A stretch of DNA of 64,000 nt from Paenibacillus sp. FSL H8-0332 (GTDB lineage Bacteria > Bacillota > Bacilli > Paenibacillales > Paenibacillaceae), in contig NZ_CP150145.1 in assembly GCF_037963835.1 (NCBI RefSeq), positions 5,022,001 to 5,086,000 of the forward strand. Reading direction: 5' to 3'. The notes below the pieces were generated by a model. The model did not search any database. It worked only from the letters and a program-made list of their open reading frames with translations, and was not told the origin of the DNA. Shown in pieces: positions 61,201 to 64,000 of this stretch; within the stretch, counting starts at the first letter, position 1; each line of letters opens with the position of its first letter. The position numbers were made by a program, and so were the translations under genes.

Positions 61201-62622
61201 GATTTTGCCCTTATAGCGGTGCATAACGGTCTCGATATAACTTTGCAGACGCGTAAGCAGCAGCTCTCTGCTGGCCGGCTGGCCGTCAGGACCCGTGAAC
61301 ATCCACTCCGCAGCATCGGTGTGCCACAGCAGCGCGTGTCCGCGAAGTCCCATTCCGTTCGCCTGGGCAAAATTCACATATTTATCCGCCCCGTCGAACA
61401 CATAAGTGCCCTCGGAAGGCGCAAGGAATTTGGGCTTCATTTCATAGGTGGCTGTGATGCTGTTGAAATGCTTCTTCAGCAGTTCCCCATAGACCCCTTC
61501 CATCTGCCAGGAGTAGGCAGCGGCACCAATAGCGAAGTCGTTCGCATAGATGTCTTTTAGCGCAGGAATATCCTGTTCAATGCTCATCTCAGGCGCAGGC
61601 TGGGCAACCACATCATCTACATAAAAAGATAACGTATCAACAGTCTCCTCTGTAATATAAGGAGTCTCCACGAACAGGTTCACCTCAGACGGCTGGTCGC
61701 TGTACTGGAAAGTCCCCTTCAGCAGATGCCATTGATCCCACTGATCGGCCTTAATGTCAACCTTATCAATCGCATTCCAGCTCTCGGAGCCGGCCTTCTT
61801 ATACACCGTCATCTGCAGACTTTTGTCGGCCTCCGGCTTCTCCTTCAGGCGGACATACAGCGAGAACTGGTAGCTCTTGCCCGGCCGCAGATGCTCCTTC
61901 ACACTCAGGCTTGGCCCATGGAAGCTGCGCTCTCTCCCCTCTACCAGCATACTGTGAGTTCCGGTATTAGCCGTATCCTGACTCACCGACAACGATTCCG
62001 GGCCAATCCGGTTCTTCCAGCCCTGAAGCGTTCCGTCTTCAAAATCCGTACGCAGCCCTTCCTCCCCCTCCGGGACTTCAGCTGCTGCGATGGTAATCTT
62101 GATATCATCCACGTAGAATGCGGTTCCTGCTGCGGCTTCTGCATAAATCTCCGTGAAGCCTACCTTATCGCCTGTAATAAAAGTACCTTCCAGATACGTC
62201 CAGTCCCCGGACCACTTCGCTCCGCTAAGTTCCGCTACAAGCGTCCAGTCCTCTTTTTCGCCGATTTTGGTATGTACCGTGAATTTGACCGGCGCCGGAG
62301 ATTTCACCCATGCTCCCACGGTGTAGGCTGTGTTCGGAGTCATGTGGTCCGTCAGAACCTGATTGGGCCCTTCCCAATCCTTGGTCCGGCCATCCACGTA
62401 CAAACTGTAGGAGCCTCCATGATAGACCTCCTTCGTTACTGTAAGCTGTTCGTCGCCTTTCTTGGTCCAGCCTTGTGCGGTGCCGTCCTCATAGTCCGAA
62501 GCAAGAACAACTGCCGGGCCTCCCTCAGCGGCAGCATAGACCGGTGTCCGCATCGGCAGCACCGAAGCCGCGAAGACGACCAGCGCCAGCGCGAGGCTCA
62601 TCATTCGTTTACGCTTGAGCAT
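58291..62622 (-). CDS. xynA: Cell-wall-bound multimodular GH10 xylanase
   Basis: A 1443-residue secreted endo-beta-1,4-xylanase. It has a signal peptide ending at VYAAA, two CBM22 modules (about 35-185 and 190-340), the GH10 catalytic domain (about 350-685) with acid/base Glu482 in WDVVNEAIA and nucleophile Glu590 in ITELDVDSG, two CBM9-like modules (about 690-855 and 870-1050), a Pro/Ser/Thr linker, a beta-rich domain and three SLH domains (about 1260-1443). This closely follows the known surface xylanase plan of paenibacilli, which has three CBM22 and one CBM9. ATG at 62622 follows AGGAGGG; ATG at 62643 would include that site as codons. Two cre-like boxes and the 16-bp motif lie upstream. 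Confidence 0.92.
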   Translation of the reverse strand: MLKRKRMMSLALALVVFAASVLPMRTPVYAAAEGGPAVVLASDYEDGTAQGWTKKGDEQLTVTKEVYHGGSYSLYVDGRTKDWEGPNQVLTDHMTPNTAYTVGAWVKSPAPVKFTVHTKIGEKEDWTLVAELSGAKWSGDWTYLEGTFITGDKVGFTEIYAEAAAGTAFYVDDIKITIAAAEVPEGEEGLRTDFEDGTLQGWKNRIGPESLSVSQDTANTGTHSMLVEGRERSFHGPSLSVKEHLRPGKSYQFSLYVRLKEKPEADKSLQMTVYKKAGSESWNAIDKVDIKADQWDQWHLLKGTFQYSDQPSEVNLFVETPYITEETVDTLSFYVDDVVAQPAPEMSIEQDIPALKDIYANDFAIGAAAYSWQMEGVYGELLKKHFNSITATYEMKPKFLAPSEGTYVFDGADKYVNFAQANGMGLRGHALLWHTDAAEWMFTGPDGQPASRELLLTRLQSYIETVMHRYKGKIYAWDVVNEAIADNGGGPDGMRITPWYTLIGPDYIEKAFEFARAADPEAKLYYNDYYTEVPEKREHIYKLLKTLKAKKLIDGVGLQSHHGLFSPSISEIEKTIQQFSQLDLDIQITELDVDSGISPSAPLPADIAARQGKRYNDLFELYKKYKDTISSVSIWGVQDEKSYNNHAMLFDEQLKAKPAFWGAVDPSKLPAIHNVAVALEGTPQAGAAGKALWSKTAGISLEQGSTVTAKVHTLWDTDNLYVKVDVTDASLNGEDKVELFLDENNGKTTAYQPDDRKISLPRSGPGTEGVSFTSTEREVGYIIEARIPLVTVKGAAGAELGLDIRVSDAGAAGAVPAYWNDRSRSQDTDTSHYGVLRLSAMPNSAESLKGQVKIDGQMDAQWEKAKPFQVKMSAAPYSTTAEARSMWTEDSLYLIVDVKDALLKADAANPWDQDSVEIFIDENFSRTPYYEGDDGQYRININNVASFGGGASDSRLTSAVVHTDTGYRVEAKINFGTIKALAGSSIGLDLQINDDRGDGTRSTSKWNDRGEDTWRDTSNFGILTFVAPEAAPPTPTDSTSSSPSPGSAPSVKSPAPAAVFTDGKLTVQPSPDKAGMLNVDLTPDAVSQAVLQSLDSGILKIAVKPASGAAALQLKLPLQSLAAQPKIKEIQMESSFGAVLSLNTQLLKLQDTQAGDVLQLHVKRVGQDGWPAAVKTRLDGAAVLDFSLAIHGAKITAVDAAALTLLLPYELKSGERAHQLAVYRVLENGKLAVVKDRQYDPATGYVSFKTKEFGQYAAATVKLPDHKGSNWAAESVEALVAKGILPLGAEASYETGVLMNRAEFAQLLVDAFDLQAAAAAPGFKDVGTNSPYAEAIHIAGALGIVKGRADGLYSPNDTLSRQEMAVMLNRLVQLEQIMLKGDSAAVQSFKDLNQLSAEASGAIEKLRAAGVIQGARSGNFLPKAQMTKEQAAVVVYRIISLNQ

Positions 62623-62647
62623 CTGTACCCTCCTAATTTTCATCTTA

Positions 62648-62694
62648 ATTAAGCGCTTACATAATGAATTATAGCTGATTGGAAATCGTTTACA
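62648..62694 (-). promoter_or_regulatory. Two cre-like (CcpA) boxes upstream of GH10
   Basis: On the minus strand TGTAAACGATTTCC (62694-62681) matches TGWAANCGNTNWCA at 13 of 14 positions and TGTAAGCGCTTAAT (62661-62648) at 12. The second lies just before the ribosome binding site. Catabolite repression of the xylanase is expected. Confidence 0.55.
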
Positions 62695-62714
62695 AATAAC
62701 AATTTGATAGGATT

Positions 62715-62730
62715 GATAACAAAATGATAA
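62715..62730. promoter_or_regulatory. 16-bp motif, copy B (GH10)
   Basis: GATAACAAAATGATAA, identical to 57584-57599, lies 93 bases upstream of the xylanase start codon. Confidence 0.6.
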
Positions 62731-62796
62731 GCAGAGCGGGAAAAATTAGCTTGCTGCGCCTGTCGCCCGCTCCCCTTGCGCCAGCACATGTTGCGC

Positions 62797-63055
62797 TGTA
62801 GTCGGTTTTCCGATTACATTCGGCCAGCACAGCACCATCCGGCGCAATGTAGTCGGTTTTCCGATTACATTTGGTCCGCACAGCACCATCCGGCGCAATG
62901 TAGTCGGTTTTCCGATTACATTTGGTCCGCACAGCACCATCCGGCGCAATGTAGTCGGTTTTCCGATTACATTCGGTCCGCACACCTCCGCTGCCGCCAT
63001 TGTGTTCGGTTTTCCGCATACATCGCGGCCCCTCGTTTACCATCCGGTCAATGTC
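62797..63055 (+). repeat. 51-nt hairpin array 4 (5 units plus a remnant)
   Basis: Units start at 62797, 62848, 62899, 62950 and 63001, with TGT again at 63052, all exactly 51 bases apart. The middle units are nearly identical over their whole length (TGTAGTCGG-TTTT-CCGATTACA, then CAGCACCATCCGGCGCAA). The G in the left arm pairs with T only as G-U on the plus strand. The unit at 63001 has the same variant arm (CCGCATACAT) as the last unit of array 3. Confidence 0.88.
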
Positions 63056-63066
63056 CAATACAACGC

Positions 63067-63104
63067 AAAAAAAACAGCACACTCCATCCATCTGAAGTGT
63101 GCTG
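63067..63104 (-). terminator. Terminator of the GH95 gene
   Basis: On the minus strand CAGCACACT and AGTGTGCTG form a 9-bp stem followed by eight T. It lies 48 bases after the GH95 stop. Confidence 0.85.
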
Positions 63105-63151
63105 CAAACTGTACAGTCTATGATTCACTCTCCTTATTTACTTCGCCTGCT

Positions 63152-64000
63152 TCACTCCGCATACCGTACAACGACACGTTCCCCAGCCTGCATCTCAATA
63201 CTCACCTGCCCGTCCGAATCCGGCTCTACCAGTTGCCGTTCTTCTCCGCGCGTAATCTCCAGAGGGCGTTCTGCCAGAACCCGGCAGACTCCCCCGAGAT
63301 GAGCGGTAACCTCCGCTTGCCCGAGAACGCCAGCGCTCCAGGCCAGGTTCACCTCATAGCCGCCGCGGGCGCGTAGTCCCTTCACCCGTCCTTCGCTCCA
63401 GCTTGAAGGCAGGGCGGGCAGAAGCTCCAGAACTCCCTGGTGGGATTGCAGCAGCATCTCGGCAATACCGGCTGTAGCCGCGAAGTTCCCGTCAATCTGG
63501 AACGGCGGATGAGCGTCGAACAGGTTCGGATAGACCCCGCCGCGTTCATTGTTAACGGCCTCCGGCTGAACCAGCGTCAGCAGGTTGGAGATCAGCTGCT
63601 TGGCGCGGTCACCCTGTCTGAATCTGGCCCATAGTCCGATTTTCCAGCCCAGACTCCAGCCGGTTCCACCGTCTCCGCGAATCTCAAGCGAGGTTCTTGC
63701 TGCTTCATACAGCTCGGGAGCTAACTTCTCCGTGATCGACCTGCCGGGGTAGACCCCGACCAGATGGGAGACATGGCGGTGATGCACATCCTCATCCTCC
63801 ATATCCGCCGACCATTCCTGAAGCCGGCCTCCGGCACCCACCTTGAGCGGCAGCAGCCGTGCGCGGGCGGTCTCCAGCTCAGCTGCGAACTCCCCGTCCA
63901 GCTCAAGCAATCCGGCTGCAAGGCTGCAGTTCGTGAACAGCTCCGCGATCAGCGACAGATCCATGGTTGCCGCTTCGCTGACGGCATACTTCTTGCCGCC
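63152..64000 (-). CDS. GH95 alpha-L-fucosidase, C-terminal part (gene continues past window)
   Basis: The visible 283 codons are the C-terminal half of a GH95-type glycoside hydrolase, which removes alpha-1,2-linked fucose or galactose. Typical segments are DEDVHHRHVSHLVGVYPG, TGWSLGWKIGLWAR, HPPFQIDGNFAATAGIAEML and LLPALPSSWSEGRVKGLRARGG. Reading continues without a stop to base 64000 (GGKKYAVSEAAT before the Met at 63964), so that Met is internal. Downstream of it come a terminator and array 4. Side-chain removal from a plant xylan or xyloglucan would suit the neighbouring xylanase. Confidence 0.88.
   Translation of the reverse strand, partial: GGKKYAVSEAATMDLSLIAELFTNCSLAAGLLELDGEFAAELETARARLLPLKVGAGGRLQEWSADMEDEDVHHRHVSHLVGVYPGRSITEKLAPELYEAARTSLEIRGDGGTGWSLGWKIGLWARFRQGDRAKQLISNLLTLVQPEAVNNERGGVYPNLFDAHPPFQIDGNFAATAGIAEMLLQSHQGVLELLPALPSSWSEGRVKGLRARGGYEVNLAWSAGVLGQAEVTAHLGGVCRVLAERPLEITRGEERQLVEPDSDGQVSIEMQAGERVVVRYAE

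Noticed and set aside
62690..63091. Minus-strand frames repeating CNRKTDYIAPDGAVRTK
   Set aside because: Follows array 4 exactly and overlaps the GH95 terminator; two frames are open at once, which argues against coding.

Overview
The window looks like chromosomal DNA of a Paenibacillus-type firmicute. Genes carry strong GGAGG-type ribosome binding sites. Sugar import relies on lipoprotein/permease/permease ABC cassettes of the LplA/LplB/YtcP style, paired with YesM-type sensor kinases and AraC-type (YesN) response regulators. Surface enzymes carry S-layer homology (SLH) domains, cre-like (CcpA) boxes occur, and gaps hold hairpin-rich repeat arrays. Forty-two protein genes are supported, two of them cut by the window ends. 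No tRNA, rRNA, transposase, phage or CRISPR locus was seen.

Layout. (1) 1-2163: start of an exported protein gene, a repeat-rich gap, and a leucine-rich-repeat protein. (2) 2248-18835: a polysaccharide locus. A minus-strand run holds response regulator, kinase, two permeases, binding protein, GH88, GH92 and PL8; a divergent secreted GH9 follows. The enzyme set fits xanthan: GH9 cuts the beta-1,4-glucan backbone outside, the ABC system imports fragments, and PL8, GH88 and GH92 strip the mannose-glucuronate-mannose side chain inside. (3) 19161-22776: ankyrin protein and a surface serine hydrolase with SLH domains. (4) 22842-28411: an NtrC-like activator lacking the GAFTGA loop, a FabK/nitronate monooxygenase-like flavoenzyme, an OFA-type transporter and a CoA-transferase. 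(5) 29125-30884: FGGY sugar kinase and a tiny secretory-peptide ORF. (6) 31269-39015: a second kinase/regulator/ABC system ending in a Nif3-like protein. (7) 39124-49141: probable sucrose locus with sucrose phosphorylase, fructokinase, two hydrolases, two LacI regulators and a third ABC transporter with tandem LacI operators on its promoter. (8) 49622-62622: lipoprotein, then a fourth ABC system with kinase and regulator, beside a 1443-residue cell-wall GH10 xylanase; a shared 16-bp upstream motif suggests one xylan regulon. (9) 63152-64000: partial GH95 fucosidase.

The most unusual material is non-coding. Six gaps contain arrays with a spacing of 51 nt (exact in nearly all units), built around different hairpins, some with a distinct terminal unit at one end. 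Two 160-nt elements at 25328 and 28635 have the same nested fold with compensatory stem changes. All four binding-protein genes are followed directly by a stem-loop. Two two-component genes appear to use non-AUG starts (CUG and AUU). All functional calls come from reading motifs by eye; no database search was run.
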